From positions 62,001-126,000 of the forward strand of contig CAJTRA010000007.1 in assembly GCA_910578345.1 (NCBI GenBank): DNA of 64,000 nt, in the 5' to 3' direction. Source of the DNA: an uncultured Lachnospiraceae bacterium (GTDB lineage: Bacteria; Bacillota; Clostridia; Lachnospirales; Lachnospiraceae). Of the stretch, positions 42,668 to 52,801 are shown in pieces; the stretch's first letter is position 1; each line of letters starts with the position of its first letter. The position numbers and the translations under genes are program-made. The notes under the pieces were generated by a model, which saw only the letters and a list, made by a program, of their open reading frames with translations, was not told the DNA's origin and ran no database searches.

Positions 42668-44122
42668 ATGGACAGACAGAATCTAACCCTGCTCACGGAC
42701 TTATATGAGCTGACCATGATGCAAGGCTATTTCAAGAACAAGGACCGCAACGAGACCGTCATATTTGATGCCTTCTACCGCAGTAACCCCTGTGACGGGG
42801 GCTTTGCGATCGCAGCAGGCTTAGAGCAGTTGATCCAATATATCAAAGAACTTCACTTTAGCGAGGGGGACATTGCTTATCTCGCAAGCCTCGGTATTTT
42901 CAGCAAGGACTTCCTGGATTATCTGAAAGACTTCAAATTCACGGGTGATATCTATGCCATCCCGGAAGGTACTGTCGTCTTTCCCAGGGAGCCATTGGTC
43001 AAAGTCATCGCGCCCATCATGCAGGCACAGTTAGTTGAGACGGCGATTTTAAATATCATCAATCACCAGAGCCTGATCGCCACCAAGGCAGCCAGGGTCT
43101 GCTATGCCGCCCATGGCGACGGCATCATGGAATTCGGCCTGCGTCGTGCACAGGGACCGGATGCCGGCACATACGGCGCCAGAGCTGCGGTCATTGGCGG
43201 CTGCGTAGGCACCTCCAATGTTCTGTGCGGTCAGCTGTTTGACGTACCGGTGAAGGGCACCCATGCCCACAGTTGGATCATGAGCTTTCCGGACGAATAC
43301 ACCGCTTTCAAGACTTACGCGGATATGTATCCTTCTGCCTGCATTCTTCTGGTTGACACCTACGACACGTTAAAGTCCGGCGTTCCCAACGCCATCCGCG
43401 TCTTTACTGAGATGCGCAAGGCAGGCATTCCCCTGACCTTCTACGGCATCCGCTTAGACAGCGGCGATCTTGCCTATCTGTCCAAGAAAGCGCGCAAGAT
43501 GTTAGATGCAGCGGGCTTCCCGGATGCTGTCATCTCCGCTTCCAATGACTTAGACGAATTCCTGATCCAGAGCCTGAAGGAGCAGGGCGCCGCCATCACT
43601 TCCTGGGGTGTTGGCACGCACCTGATCACTTCGAAAGACTGCCCTTCCTTTGGCGGCGTGTATAAACTGGCGGCCATTATGGGAGAAGACGGCAGGTTCA
43701 TTCCGAAGATTAAATTATCCGAAAATTCGGAGAAGGTGACCAACCCAGGCAACAAGACCATCTACCGCGTCTACGAGAAAGAAAGCGGCAAAGTGAAAGC
43801 AGACCTGATCTGTCTGGTGGAAGAGCAGTTCGATGAGAAAGATCCGCTGCTTTTGTTCGACCCCAACGAACCCTGGAAGAAGACAAAACTGCCCGGCGGC
43901 AGCTATACCCTCCGCGAACTCATGGTTCCTGTATTCCGGAATGGAGAATGCCAGTACACCTCCCCGAAAGTCATGGATATCCGTGCTTATTGCCAGGAAG
44001 AGCAGAACACCCTCTGGGATGAGACCCGCAGATTGGTAAACCCGCACAAAGTATATGTTGATCTGTCAAGTAAATTATACGATATCAAGATTCAATTGCT
44101 GGATCAGATGAATCAGGGCTGA
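42668..44122 (+). CDS. pncB: Nicotinate phosphoribosyltransferase
   Basis: 484 residues. It makes nicotinate mononucleotide from nicotinate and PRPP, the salvage route to NAD. Motifs are LLTDLYELTMMQGYF at the start, FGLRRAQGPDAG (substrate site), GTHAHSWIMSF containing the catalytic-type His, and YGIRLDSGDLAYLSKKAR for PRPP binding. The ATG at 42668 is 7 bases past GGAGG; the open frame begins 14 codons earlier without support. A palindromic operator lies upstream. Confidence 0.95.
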   Translation: MDRQNLTLLTDLYELTMMQGYFKNKDRNETVIFDAFYRSNPCDGGFAIAAGLEQLIQYIKELHFSEGDIAYLASLGIFSKDFLDYLKDFKFTGDIYAIPEGTVVFPREPLVKVIAPIMQAQLVETAILNIINHQSLIATKAARVCYAAHGDGIMEFGLRRAQGPDAGTYGARAAVIGGCVGTSNVLCGQLFDVPVKGTHAHSWIMSFPDEYTAFKTYADMYPSACILLVDTYDTLKSGVPNAIRVFTEMRKAGIPLTFYGIRLDSGDLAYLSKKARKMLDAAGFPDAVISASNDLDEFLIQSLKEQGAAITSWGVGTHLITSKDCPSFGGVYKLAAIMGEDGRFIPKIKLSENSEKVTNPGNKTIYRVYEKESGKVKADLICLVEEQFDEKDPLLLFDPNEPWKKTKLPGGSYTLRELMVPVFRNGECQYTSPKVMDIRAYCQEEQNTLWDETRRLVNPHKVYVDLSSKLYDIKIQLLDQMNQG

Positions 44123-44272
44123 GAAAGACAAAGTTGCGCAGTCAGTACGCATTCCTGACTCGTGAACGGTAACCATGAATCCACTGTTCAAAGATCGCGC
44201 AGCAAGAATTCACTTGAAAAGTCGTTTCTGTTGCATTATGATAATCTGTGAGAGAAACGGAGGAAATGCCAT

Positions 44273-45160
44273 ATGCTTCGTATTATTACAGATTCAGCAA
44301 GCGATCTGCCCAAAAGCTACATCGAGCAGCATCATCTGCATGTGATCCCGACTCCTGTCGTGATCGACGATGTAGATTATCTGGACGGTAAGACCATACA
44401 AACGGAAGAATTCTACCATATCCTGGACGATATCAAACGGGATGTCAAGACTTACCATATTAATCCTGCCATGTTTACCGATGCTTTCCTGCCCTATGCC
44501 CAGGCCGGAGACAGCATTATTTATCTATGCTTTTCCACAGGAATCGCCGGTACTTACAACGCGGCTAACATAGCGCTGACAGGTATTCGCGAGGATTACC
44601 CCGATTTTGACTTGACCATCATCGATTCAAAATGTGCTTCCATCGGTTTCGGCCTGCTCGTCAATAAACTCATCACCATGCTGGAAAAGGGCGCTTCCAA
44701 AGAGGAATTGATCGAAGCAGCAGACTACTACATCGCACACATCCGGCATGTCTTCACGGTGCAGACACTGGCTTATCTGATCAAGGGAGGCCGTTTGACG
44801 AAATTTAAAGGGACTCTGGCAGAAACACTGGACATGAAGCCTGTACTGATCGTGAATGAGCGCGGCGCTCTGGCTGTAGTGAAAACGGTACGCGGCCGGA
44901 AGAAATCTCTTCGCTTCCTGATCGAATACGCCAGGGAGAATGGTTCTCATCTGGAAAACCAGACCGTTGCCCTGTGTCACGGGGAGGATCTGGAATCCCT
45001 CAATTTTGTAAATTCATTGGTGCAGGAGAATTTTCACCCGAAAGAAACTCTAATCTCTGTGGTAGGCTGCGCGATCGGCGCACACACAGGACGTGGTCTT
45101 GTTGGCTTCTGCTTCTTTGACGCAGATGATGGAAAATACCGTAACTATTTCACAAACTGA
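44273..45160 (+). CDS. DegV family fatty acid-binding protein
   Basis: 295 residues. The DegV fold is evident from ITDSASDLPKSYIEQHHLHVIPTPVVID and CFSTGIAGTYNAANIA, whose Ser contacts the fatty-acid carboxylate in FakB proteins, plus SKCASIGFG and YLIKGGRLTKFKGTLAETLDMKPVL. FakB proteins present fatty acids to the FakA kinase; no FakA is nearby. GAGG lies upstream of the ATG. The 150 bases before it contain nothing I can name. Confidence 0.93.
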   Translation: MLRIITDSASDLPKSYIEQHHLHVIPTPVVIDDVDYLDGKTIQTEEFYHILDDIKRDVKTYHINPAMFTDAFLPYAQAGDSIIYLCFSTGIAGTYNAANIALTGIREDYPDFDLTIIDSKCASIGFGLLVNKLITMLEKGASKEELIEAADYYIAHIRHVFTVQTLAYLIKGGRLTKFKGTLAETLDMKPVLIVNERGALAVVKTVRGRKKSLRFLIEYARENGSHLENQTVALCHGEDLESLNFVNSLVQENFHPKETLISVVGCAIGAHTGRGLVGFCFFDADDGKYRNYFTN

Positions 45161-45228
45161 TACACCTGATCTGATTATGATTTTAGGAACTGTTACTAAG
45201 AACGATCAATAAAATGAGGCATCTATTT

Positions 45229-46476
45229 ATGGAAGACCAACAACAGACTTATACTTACCTGGAAATCGACGGTGACTTCAAGATGCGTGAACTGGATCAC
45301 GGCGATCTGGAGCAGTTTAATGCCTTGCTTCAGTACGCTTTCCAGGTCACTTCTTATGAACTTTTTCAGACCGGATGGCAGCAGGAAGAGATCAAGTATG
45401 CGAAACGTCCTATTCTGGAAGAGGCTTATGTCCTCGGATGGTTTTACCAGGATAAACTGGCATCTATGATCGTGGTCTACTCCATGAGAGTGAATATCCA
45501 CGATACGATTATGCCTATGGGCGGTATCACTGGCGTAGCCACTTATCCTGAATACACCGGCCGCGGATTGATCCACTCCTTGATGCGGCGCGCTCTCGAT
45601 TACATACATCAAAACGGGATGCTTCTTTCTTTTCTCTATCCTTACTCCATTCCCTTCTACCGCAGGATGGGATGGGAGATTGTGTCTGACAAGCTCACGT
45701 TCACCGTCAAGGATACCCAACTTCCTAAGATGCGCCCGGTAGACGGCATGGTAGAACGCGTCAGCTTAGATTCCGAAGATTATCACAATGTCCACTCCTA
45801 CTTCGCACTGCAACGGCATGGCGCGTTGATCCGCGATGCCCTTTCCTGGGAAGAATACTGGCGTTGGGACAATGACGACATTATTGCCGCTGTCTATTAC
45901 AGCAAGGAACATAAACCACTGGGTTATGTAGTCTACTATATTGCCAACGAAATTTTTCACATCAAAGAAATGGTCTATCTGAATATTGAGGCAAACTATG
46001 GTCTCTGGAACTATATCAGCGCCCATTTTTCCATGATTACACAGGTACAGGGCGATAATTATTCCGGAGAGACGATGGCCTATCTGTTCGAAGACAGTGA
46101 GATCACAGAGACTATCTCGCCCTATATCATGGCCCGCATCATCGATGTCCGGGAATTCCTTTCCGAGTATCCTTTTCAGATCCAGCCTGAAGATTTTAAG
46201 CTGCATTTTCTGGTGCACGACGAGATGGCCCCCTGGAATGAGAGCGATTATATGGTGTCCTGGCACGATGGTAAGACCATCTGTGAGCAGGTTGACAACA
46301 ACCAGTCCATCAACGTAGTAGAGCTGTCCATCAATACGCTGACTACTATGCTGATGGGATATAAAAGGCCTTCCTACCTCTATGAACATGAAAAGATCAA
46401 GACCGAATATTATATGCTGACCTGGCTGGAGCGTATGATCCCTGTCGAGAAAGCTTATTTCTCAGATTATTTTTGA
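45229..46476 (+). CDS. Eis-like GNAT acetyltransferase
   Basis: 415 residues. Tandem GNAT domains and a C-terminal SCP-like region are typical of Eis: GGITGVATYPEYTGRGLIHSLMRRALDYIHQNG, SFLYPYSIPFYRRMGWEIV, and ETTIN-like C-terminal strands ending with an acidic carboxylate as in the family. Eis of mycobacteria acetylates aminoglycosides, but clostridial members are mostly uncharacterised. The ATG at 45229 has GAGG 9 bases upstream; an ATG five codons earlier lacks a site. Confidence 0.85.
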   Translation: MEDQQQTYTYLEIDGDFKMRELDHGDLEQFNALLQYAFQVTSYELFQTGWQQEEIKYAKRPILEEAYVLGWFYQDKLASMIVVYSMRVNIHDTIMPMGGITGVATYPEYTGRGLIHSLMRRALDYIHQNGMLLSFLYPYSIPFYRRMGWEIVSDKLTFTVKDTQLPKMRPVDGMVERVSLDSEDYHNVHSYFALQRHGALIRDALSWEEYWRWDNDDIIAAVYYSKEHKPLGYVVYYIANEIFHIKEMVYLNIEANYGLWNYISAHFSMITQVQGDNYSGETMAYLFEDSEITETISPYIMARIIDVREFLSEYPFQIQPEDFKLHFLVHDEMAPWNESDYMVSWHDGKTICEQVDNNQSINVVELSINTLTTMLMGYKRPSYLYEHEKIKTEYYMLTWLERMIPVEKAYFSDYF

Positions 46477-46480
46477 TCGA

Positions 46481-48250
46481 TCACTGAAAATAATACACCT
46501 CACAATATTTGTTCTCAAACATCAACTCATCGTCTGAAACCTGCGCATTACTCCTCAGGATCCTGTCTGTCTGCGTCTCCTGATCGACCCCGTCAGCAAC
46601 ATACACCACCAATGCGTCCGCGCCCTGTATCTCTGCATCCATAAGCGCTTTCTCATCATCAGCCGATGCAAAATAGACTTTCGGATAGGCGAGTAATTCC
46701 TCCGTCACCGCCCAGATACACCACTCCGCTCCGGGCGCATACAGATAGACTGCCGGCGTATGTTCCTGCGCCTGCCTTTTCGCAAATCTAACCTGTTCTT
46801 CCGCTTCCGGATAGAGAAACACCACCTTGCCGCCCGCAAGTCCCGCTAAATCGATCAGCAGACAGAGAACCACTGCTGCCGCACAGCCATACTTTCCCCA
46901 TCTTGCGACTGTCTGAACACTCCATCTGCCATTTGTCACGATCTGCCGCACTAACTGTCGTATTCCCTGAAAGAGCAGCAATACGATCATCCCATAGACC
47001 GGTAATTGATACCGGTTCGACGTATCTCCCAACAGCAGCGCCGTCTTCGATACCGTCAGGAAATAACCAACAACTGCGGCAGCAAGAAGCCAATAGGCTG
47101 CACCGCTCCCGGCATTCTCTTCCTGTATGTTCCCGTTTCCTCTTTGCAGCGCCACGGATGTCTCTTTTCCTCCCGCATCCGCTTCTTTACTGTTCCTCTC
47201 CGCCGTCTCGCCTGCCGTGCTTACGTATCGTGCACTTACCCTCCGCAGGCTTCTTTGCCTGTAGACCGTCACAAGCAGCAACACCACTCCCAACAGCAGC
47301 GCCGAAAGCATTTTACCAAACACATATTCATCCAACAACTCGTAGAAAAATTGCAGTCTCTGTACCGTATTCGACAGATCAAAGAAATTCTCCGTCGCCT
47401 GTGCCCCCCTTTGGCCTCGAAACATCTGACTTAAGCAGGAGGGATACGTCAGACAGGCAAAGACAAACGCGGTTCCCTGGCATATAGCGTAGCGGATACC
47501 GTTCCAGATCTTTCTCTCCCGCCATAACAGCCATAGACAAAAGACCGCTCCAAGGTAAAAGAGGAAAATGAAATAATAATACTGCGTCAAAAATCCCAGA
47601 TATGTCACGACCGCCATCGGCACAAGGCACCGGCTCACAGGAAGTCTTTTCCATTTCCCTACCGCCATACGATCAGCCGCCCAGACATGCAAAAGCGCAC
47701 ATAACAACACAAATGTAGTCAACATTTCATACATTCTGATAAAGACAACGCCGCTCATGGCCGCCGGTGACAATCCATAGAAGGCCGTCGCCAGAAGAGT
47801 CGTCATTTCATCCCGGCCGCTCACCCGATATGCCAGATACGCCAACAATACGATATTTACACCCCACAGCGCCAGATTCACAGCCAATCCGGTCCACTTG
47901 GAAAACACACCCGGCACGAAAGATGCCGCCGTATGGAACACCCAATAGTATACTGGCGGATGTACATCCCAGGACTGCACCTGTTTCACCAGTCCATACT
48001 GGAAGCCTTGTCCCGGAAGCACCACGAATTCGTTCCGGTACACATCCCGGTCCATCCACTGCCCGTCTTCTACATAGAATCCATTTGTGCGCGCCGTAGA
48101 GTAGTAGGTGTAGTATTCGTCTTCATGAAATCCCTGTTTCTGTGTACAGAAATAAAAGGCGGCTGCCATCTGCACCGCCCAGATCACCAGAAATACTATG
48201 ATAAATTTTCTTTTTCCGCTGTCATGCCATTCTCTCATGATTATCCCCAT
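46481..48250 (-). CDS. Membrane glycosyltransferase-like protein (GT39/ArnT style)
   Basis: 589 residues with ten or more hydrophobic segments and a large C-terminal soluble part. The N-terminal loop after helix 1 carries the acidic HEDEYYTYYS, the place where ArnT/PMT-type enzymes have their catalytic Asp/Glu, and VHPPVYYWVFH follows. It would transfer a sugar from a polyprenyl carrier outside the membrane; the sugar is unknown. Last gene of the polysaccharide cluster on this strand. GGAG precedes the ATG at 48250; an in-frame ATG at 48238 is an alternative. Confidence 0.82.
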   Translation of the reverse strand: MGIIMREWHDSGKRKFIIVFLVIWAVQMAAAFYFCTQKQGFHEDEYYTYYSTARTNGFYVEDGQWMDRDVYRNEFVVLPGQGFQYGLVKQVQSWDVHPPVYYWVFHTAASFVPGVFSKWTGLAVNLALWGVNIVLLAYLAYRVSGRDEMTTLLATAFYGLSPAAMSGVVFIRMYEMLTTFVLLCALLHVWAADRMAVGKWKRLPVSRCLVPMAVVTYLGFLTQYYYFIFLFYLGAVFCLWLLWRERKIWNGIRYAICQGTAFVFACLTYPSCLSQMFRGQRGAQATENFFDLSNTVQRLQFFYELLDEYVFGKMLSALLLGVVLLLVTVYRQRSLRRVSARYVSTAGETAERNSKEADAGGKETSVALQRGNGNIQEENAGSGAAYWLLAAAVVGYFLTVSKTALLLGDTSNRYQLPVYGMIVLLLFQGIRQLVRQIVTNGRWSVQTVARWGKYGCAAAVVLCLLIDLAGLAGGKVVFLYPEAEEQVRFAKRQAQEHTPAVYLYAPGAEWCIWAVTEELLAYPKVYFASADDEKALMDAEIQGADALVVYVADGVDQETQTDRILRSNAQVSDDELMFENKYCEVYYFQ

Positions 48251-48277
48251 GTATCTCCATGATTCCGCTCTGCGGAA

Positions 48278-49294
48278 TTAGGCTGCGTTCTTCGCTGCCT
48301 TAGAGTGTCTTAATGTTCTTCGCACAAAGGCATGTATCCGCCGCACCGTTTTTGGCGCTGCAGTAAGAAGCAGAAGATAGATCTTATTTTTCCCGGTAAG
48401 GTACGGATTGGTAATCGTATCCTTGCTATGTCTCCTCAGATACTTCCTGACCCGATTGTAAAAAACATTGTCTCTTTTCATCTGCCGGATTGGCACATGC
48501 AGCATATAATCAAGTCTCTGATAGAGATTGAACCGTACTGCATATTCATGCAAAACCGGATAACGTCGATCCACAAGCTCCTGCATTCGGTCCGCATTCT
48601 CTACGATATCCAGAAAGACCCTGGAAAAACTATCCTGCGACCTTCTGCGGGTCGTACTCTCCTGCCTGCATACTACATGATAGCACTGTTTTGGCAAGAT
48701 CACGATCCCTCTGATCTCCTGCAGCATATCTACCAGCAGACTAAAATCCTCATTCAACACGCCCTCCGGAAACCGGTGTCTCTGGAAAAGCTCTCTTCGC
48801 ACCAGCTTCGTACAGAAAGAACAATCCCCTCGATGTAACAGCAGTTCTTTCAGAAATTCTTCTGCCTCACAGAAACGGATCCGCTCAGGCGGTATACACA
48901 CGTCCGGAAGCCTCCCGCCCATCTCATCCACTTCATCCCTTGAGATCTGCACGATATCTTCCTCACACTCCTGCATGGCCCTGCTCATAAGCTCATACAT
49001 ATCCGGCTCAATATAGTCATCACTGTCTATGAATCCCAGATACAGCCCGGACGCCATCTCAATGCCGACATTTCTCGCCGAAGAAGCCCCGCCGTTTCTC
49101 TTATGAAACGTGCGGATTCTGGCATCCTCTTTCGCCAGCCGTTCGCACAGCGCATCTGTGCCGTCCGTAGAACCGTCGTCGATCAGAAGGATCTCCAGAT
49201 TCCTATAGGTCTGTGCACAGATCGAGCGCACACATCTTTCCAGACAGCTTATGGAATTGTACACCGGTACGATCACACTGATCTTTTCCTTCAT
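48278..49294 (-). CDS. Glycosyltransferase family 2
   Basis: 338 residues. GT-A fold: VIVPVYNSISCLERCVRSICAQTYRN, the nucleotide-binding IDDGSTDGT, SSARNVGIEMASGLYLGFIDSDD with the DxD metal site, and NEDFSLLVDMLQEIRG as the acceptor-side acidic motif. Lipid-linked repeat-unit assembly is inferred from context. GGAGTGAAGG precedes the ATG. A short palindrome (48262-48278) separates it from the next gene. Confidence 0.93.
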   Translation of the reverse strand: MKEKISVIVPVYNSISCLERCVRSICAQTYRNLEILLIDDGSTDGTDALCERLAKEDARIRTFHKRNGGASSARNVGIEMASGLYLGFIDSDDYIEPDMYELMSRAMQECEEDIVQISRDEVDEMGGRLPDVCIPPERIRFCEAEEFLKELLLHRGDCSFCTKLVRRELFQRHRFPEGVLNEDFSLLVDMLQEIRGIVILPKQCYHVVCRQESTTRRRSQDSFSRVFLDIVENADRMQELVDRRYPVLHEYAVRFNLYQRLDYMLHVPIRQMKRDNVFYNRVRKYLRRHSKDTITNPYLTGKNKIYLLLLTAAPKTVRRIHAFVRRTLRHSKAAKNAA

Positions 49295-49390
49295 CCTTCA
49301 CTCCACTTCCCCGCCGCGCTCCTCACAATGCGATGAAAACTACATCTCTGACGGATGCACAATAACCCAGACAGCGCCGGATCAGCCCTC

Positions 49391-50539
49391 TCAGGGCCGC
49401 AGGATCGGCGCCGCACTCAGCGGCCCTTCTTTCGCCGGTACGATCTCTCCCTGCAATAGTCCTTTCGAAAAGCGCAGAAGCTCCGCCGCCGCGTGCTCTG
49501 CATTCCACATATCCCGTATCGTCTCGTAGGCAGCCCATCCCATAGCCTTACGCGCATCCCAGTTCTCAAACAGATCGATTACCAGCGCTTCCATCTTCTC
49601 ATAACTGTCTTTCGGATAGACCAGTCCGTTCTCGCCATGCCGGATCAGATAAGGAGCCGCGCCCACCTGCGCGTCGACCACTTCCACACACCCACTGTTC
49701 ATCCCTTCATTCACCACTGCTCCCCAGCCCTCCAGATAGTTACTGGTGAAAAGGTGAATATGGCACTTCTCCATCACATCCCGCACCTGCTCCGGCTTCG
49801 TATACCCATAGAACTGAAAAGCTTCCGCAAGCCCCAGCGTCTGCACATTTCTGCGGATTTCCGGCTCCAGCTCGCCATCCCCCAGCATATGCATCCGAAA
49901 GGAAAACCCTCTGTCCTGCAGCGCTTCTGCAAGTCGTACCACATACTCTGGATGTTTTAAGGGAATAAACCTTCCGGCCCACACAATATGCAGCGCTCCA
50001 TCCTGTGCTTTCCTCGCCGCAAGCTGTTCCCTGCTGTAAGTGCGAAACGCCGTAAAGTACCCCCAGCAAAACAGCTTGCCCGGATAAGCCCTGATCAGGT
50101 GAAAATCAGACGCCGCATAAGCTCCCGCGCACAACATACAGACATTTTGTCTGCGGTATTTGATATGTTCCTGATATTTGGCAGCCAATCCGCGCGGAGA
50201 AACTGCCCTCCACTGTCCCTCTCTGTAAAGACGCTCACTCACGCGCATCGTCGTTTTGCCCAAAGCCAGCCTGGAAGCCACGATATCCTCCCGTCCCGTC
50301 CATCCAAACAGCACAACGTCACTCTCAGCAATCTTCTTAAGGCACTCATATTCCTCTTCATACAGACATTGCACATAGGGCAGACTGTGTACTTCCACGC
50401 GCCATCCCATTGCAACCCTCTCTTCTTCCATGGGCATCGTCTGGATGAACGTAAAATTCTCTCCCAGTTCCCGGTAGAGAGCTTCACACAGTGGAATCTG
50501 ATGATGGTTGATATAATTGGACACAAATGTAAAAGTCAT
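49391..50539 (-). CDS. Glycosyltransferase family 4/1
   Basis: 382 residues. GT-B fold with the C-terminal donor site containing HLFTSNYLEGWGAVVNEGMNSGCVEV, the EX7E motif of GT4, and VWAGRFIPLKHPEYVV as the start of the second Rossmann half. It shares a 4-base ATGA overlap with the upstream gene. Sugar specificity unknown. Confidence 0.93.
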   Translation of the reverse strand: MTFTFVSNYINHHQIPLCEALYRELGENFTFIQTMPMEEERVAMGWRVEVHSLPYVQCLYEEEYECLKKIAESDVVLFGWTGREDIVASRLALGKTTMRVSERLYREGQWRAVSPRGLAAKYQEHIKYRRQNVCMLCAGAYAASDFHLIRAYPGKLFCWGYFTAFRTYSREQLAARKAQDGALHIVWAGRFIPLKHPEYVVRLAEALQDRGFSFRMHMLGDGELEPEIRRNVQTLGLAEAFQFYGYTKPEQVRDVMEKCHIHLFTSNYLEGWGAVVNEGMNSGCVEVVDAQVGAAPYLIRHGENGLVYPKDSYEKMEALVIDLFENWDARKAMGWAAYETIRDMWNAEHAAAELLRFSKGLLQGEIVPAKEGPLSAAPILRP

Positions 50540-51822
50540 GAAGACATCTCCCGGTATATGCGGATCAAACGGTAATAATTCTGTTCCGCATCATGGTTTA
50601 CACGCGCGTGTTTTCTGGCATTGTCAGAGAAACGCTCAACAATCGCTTCCTTTGTGAATATTTCTATGATCCTGTCCGCCAGCGCCTCCACATCGCCCGC
50701 CGGATAGAGCATCCCGTCCCCGCCGTCTGTCAGCAGGTTATGCACTCCGCCCACATCAGCCGCTACACAGGGAACCCCTAGCAGCATAGCCTCTCCGAGA
50801 GAATTCGGCGAATTCTCCAGCGCCGACGGCAGCACGAACAGATGGCTTTTCAGGAACTGTGCTTTCATATCCTCCGCGGACAATCTGCCCAGCATCGTCA
50901 CTTTATCTGTCAGATGTTCCTCTTTGATCAGTTTTCGCAGATATTTCCCATAGGCTGAAAGTTTCATCTTTTCCTGCCAGGTTTCCGTATCTATGATATT
51001 GCTGCCTGCCACATATACATGTGTTTCCGGAAACTGCTCTGTCACTTTCGGCAGAGCTTTCAGAAGATAGTGGAATCCCTTGAGCGGATAATCTCCCTGG
51101 CTTAAGAAGATACTGTAAGGCTGGCAGGCTGTCCTCTTCCACCTGTCATGATAAAAGATTCCACGCAAGGTTTCATTCAGATAATGATACTTTGCCGAAG
51201 GGTTGATCTTCATTGTCTGGGTACGGTCAAAATCTGTCCGGCCTGCTACATGGCCTGTCATGCCCAGAGCCTCTTTCTCATGCTCACCGCGCTTCTTGAA
51301 TTTCTTCTGCTGTTGTTTGAGGCTGTCCTGTCTGATTCTGTCGCGCAGCGTCACCTGCCGCTGTACTTTCACAGGCAGATCCGCCATATATTCTTCCGCG
51401 ATACAGCTGCACAATCCCTGAATACTGATCAGTGTTTTCTCTGGACGTCCAAACACTCTGACGCACGCAAGGGTATGCGGGAATTCCGTTCCAAACAGAT
51501 GCAGGATATCAGGTTCAAAGTCCTGCAGGATCTCCTGAAAGCGTTTCTCCAGGCCGGCATCATAGGTTTCCGGTGTATCCAGATTTTCCACGAATCCGTA
51601 ACATCGGCAGGACATACTCTCGCCTAACTGCATATTCCGCGCGAAATCACCCATCGTCTCCTCTACCGGAAAGGCAATTCCCAGCTCAATACGGTTCCTT
51701 CCCTGTTCCTGCACAACACGTTCCAATAACCCGCTCAGCCAGCCCTCTCTGTTGCTATAAGAAACTCCCAGTTGTCTGGCGATCGTAGGAATCATAATAT
51801 TGCATATCCATAATACCTTCAT
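50536..51822 (-). CDS. Glycosyltransferase family 4
   Basis: 428 residues. Starts MKVLWICNIMIPTIARQLG (acceptor-side Rossmann), and the C-terminal half holds FLSQGDYPLKGFHYLLKALPKV and LPSALENSPNSLGEAMLLGVPCVAADVGG, the GT4 EX7E region. The ATG at 51822 follows AAGGGGGAAAGC; the frame ten codons longer lacks a site. Overlaps the next gene by 4 bases. Confidence 0.92.
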   Translation of the reverse strand: MKVLWICNIMIPTIARQLGVSYSNREGWLSGLLERVVQEQGRNRIELGIAFPVEETMGDFARNMQLGESMSCRCYGFVENLDTPETYDAGLEKRFQEILQDFEPDILHLFGTEFPHTLACVRVFGRPEKTLISIQGLCSCIAEEYMADLPVKVQRQVTLRDRIRQDSLKQQQKKFKKRGEHEKEALGMTGHVAGRTDFDRTQTMKINPSAKYHYLNETLRGIFYHDRWKRTACQPYSIFLSQGDYPLKGFHYLLKALPKVTEQFPETHVYVAGSNIIDTETWQEKMKLSAYGKYLRKLIKEEHLTDKVTMLGRLSAEDMKAQFLKSHLFVLPSALENSPNSLGEAMLLGVPCVAADVGGVHNLLTDGGDGMLYPAGDVEALADRIIEIFTKEAIVERFSDNARKHARVNHDAEQNYYRLIRIYREMSS

Positions 51823-51916
51823 GCTTTCCCCTTTTCCGAGCACTTCATCCATCGCTCCTCATAACGTTACCGCCCTTGTCACTTGTATCTCCTGCCTGCT
51901 TTTTCTTTATGCTGTC

Positions 51917-52762
51917 TTACCCCTTTACGCTGTACAGCCTCTTCTTGACACTTTGATAGATCCCGGCTGTACAGGGATTCTGGGCAATCCAGGTCCGAAG
52001 CGGCGCAAGCGTCAGGATCATGACCGTCCTGTACCATAATACCTTCCCCGCCGGCAGGTAATCCGCCACAATCTTCTTATGCTCTCTTCTCGATCTTCTC
52101 CGGTTCTCTGACGTCTCAGAGAACCCTCCTCCTTCATAGGATGCCACCGTCACCGGCATATATACCGGTTTCGCTCCAGCCTGGTAACGGCACCACAGAA
52201 AGTGCTCATAGTCGGCGCGCACGCGGTACTGGACCTGAAATCCTCTCTCCTTACATAACGCCGCCGCATAGAAGCATGCCTGGTGACAGGGCACATTGCG
52301 ATAACAGGCAAAGTCGTCGATCTTCGGGTTTGACTGTACCAACGTTCCCGTCAGCCGCTCGCAAATGTTGCCATAGAAAATATACGGCTCCTGCTGTCTC
52401 TCGTCGCTCCGTCCTTTCCCTGCTTTTTCCATCTGCTCCCGGACGTTCCAAAGCACCTTTTCATCCCAGAAACAATCTCCACAGTTCAGGAAAAAGATAT
52501 AATCGCCACTGCAATGTCTGACCGCCTGATTCATACCATCATAAATGCCGGTATCCTTCTCGCGCCGGTATACCTTGATTCGCGGATCCTTCACGGCCGC
52601 TTGCTCCAGCCTGCTCAGATAACTGATCGTAACCTCGTCCGTAGAGTCTCCATCTTTGATAATGATCTCATAATCCTGTTCTGTCTGTCCACGAATACTC
52701 TCAACTGTCTCCTGCAGTTTCTTCCCAGCATTCAGGCAGACCACTATGATACTGAAAGTCAT
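51917..52762 (-). CDS. Glycosyltransferase family 2
   Basis: 281 residues. FSIIVVCLNAGKKLQETVESIRGQTEQDYEIIIKDGDSTD, then REKDTGIYDGMNQAVRHCSGDYIFFLNCGD, where LNCGD takes the DxD position as in WcaA/Cps-like enzymes. It lacks a trailing membrane helix. Part of the polysaccharide cluster, 39 bases after the EpsG-like gene. Confidence 0.92.
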   Translation of the reverse strand: MTFSIIVVCLNAGKKLQETVESIRGQTEQDYEIIIKDGDSTDEVTISYLSRLEQAAVKDPRIKVYRREKDTGIYDGMNQAVRHCSGDYIFFLNCGDCFWDEKVLWNVREQMEKAGKGRSDERQQEPYIFYGNICERLTGTLVQSNPKIDDFACYRNVPCHQACFYAAALCKERGFQVQYRVRADYEHFLWCRYQAGAKPVYMPVTVASYEGGGFSETSENRRRSRREHKKIVADYLPAGKVLWYRTVMILTLAPLRTWIAQNPCTAGIYQSVKKRLYSVKG

Positions 52763-52801
52763 ATTCTGTTCTCTCCTGCTTTCCAGTGATCGATCATGCG
52801 T

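Noticed and set aside
48262..48278. Small palindrome between two polysaccharide genes as an operator
   Set aside because: A 7-bp hairpin with a 3-base loop and no promoter nearby; too short to claim regulation.
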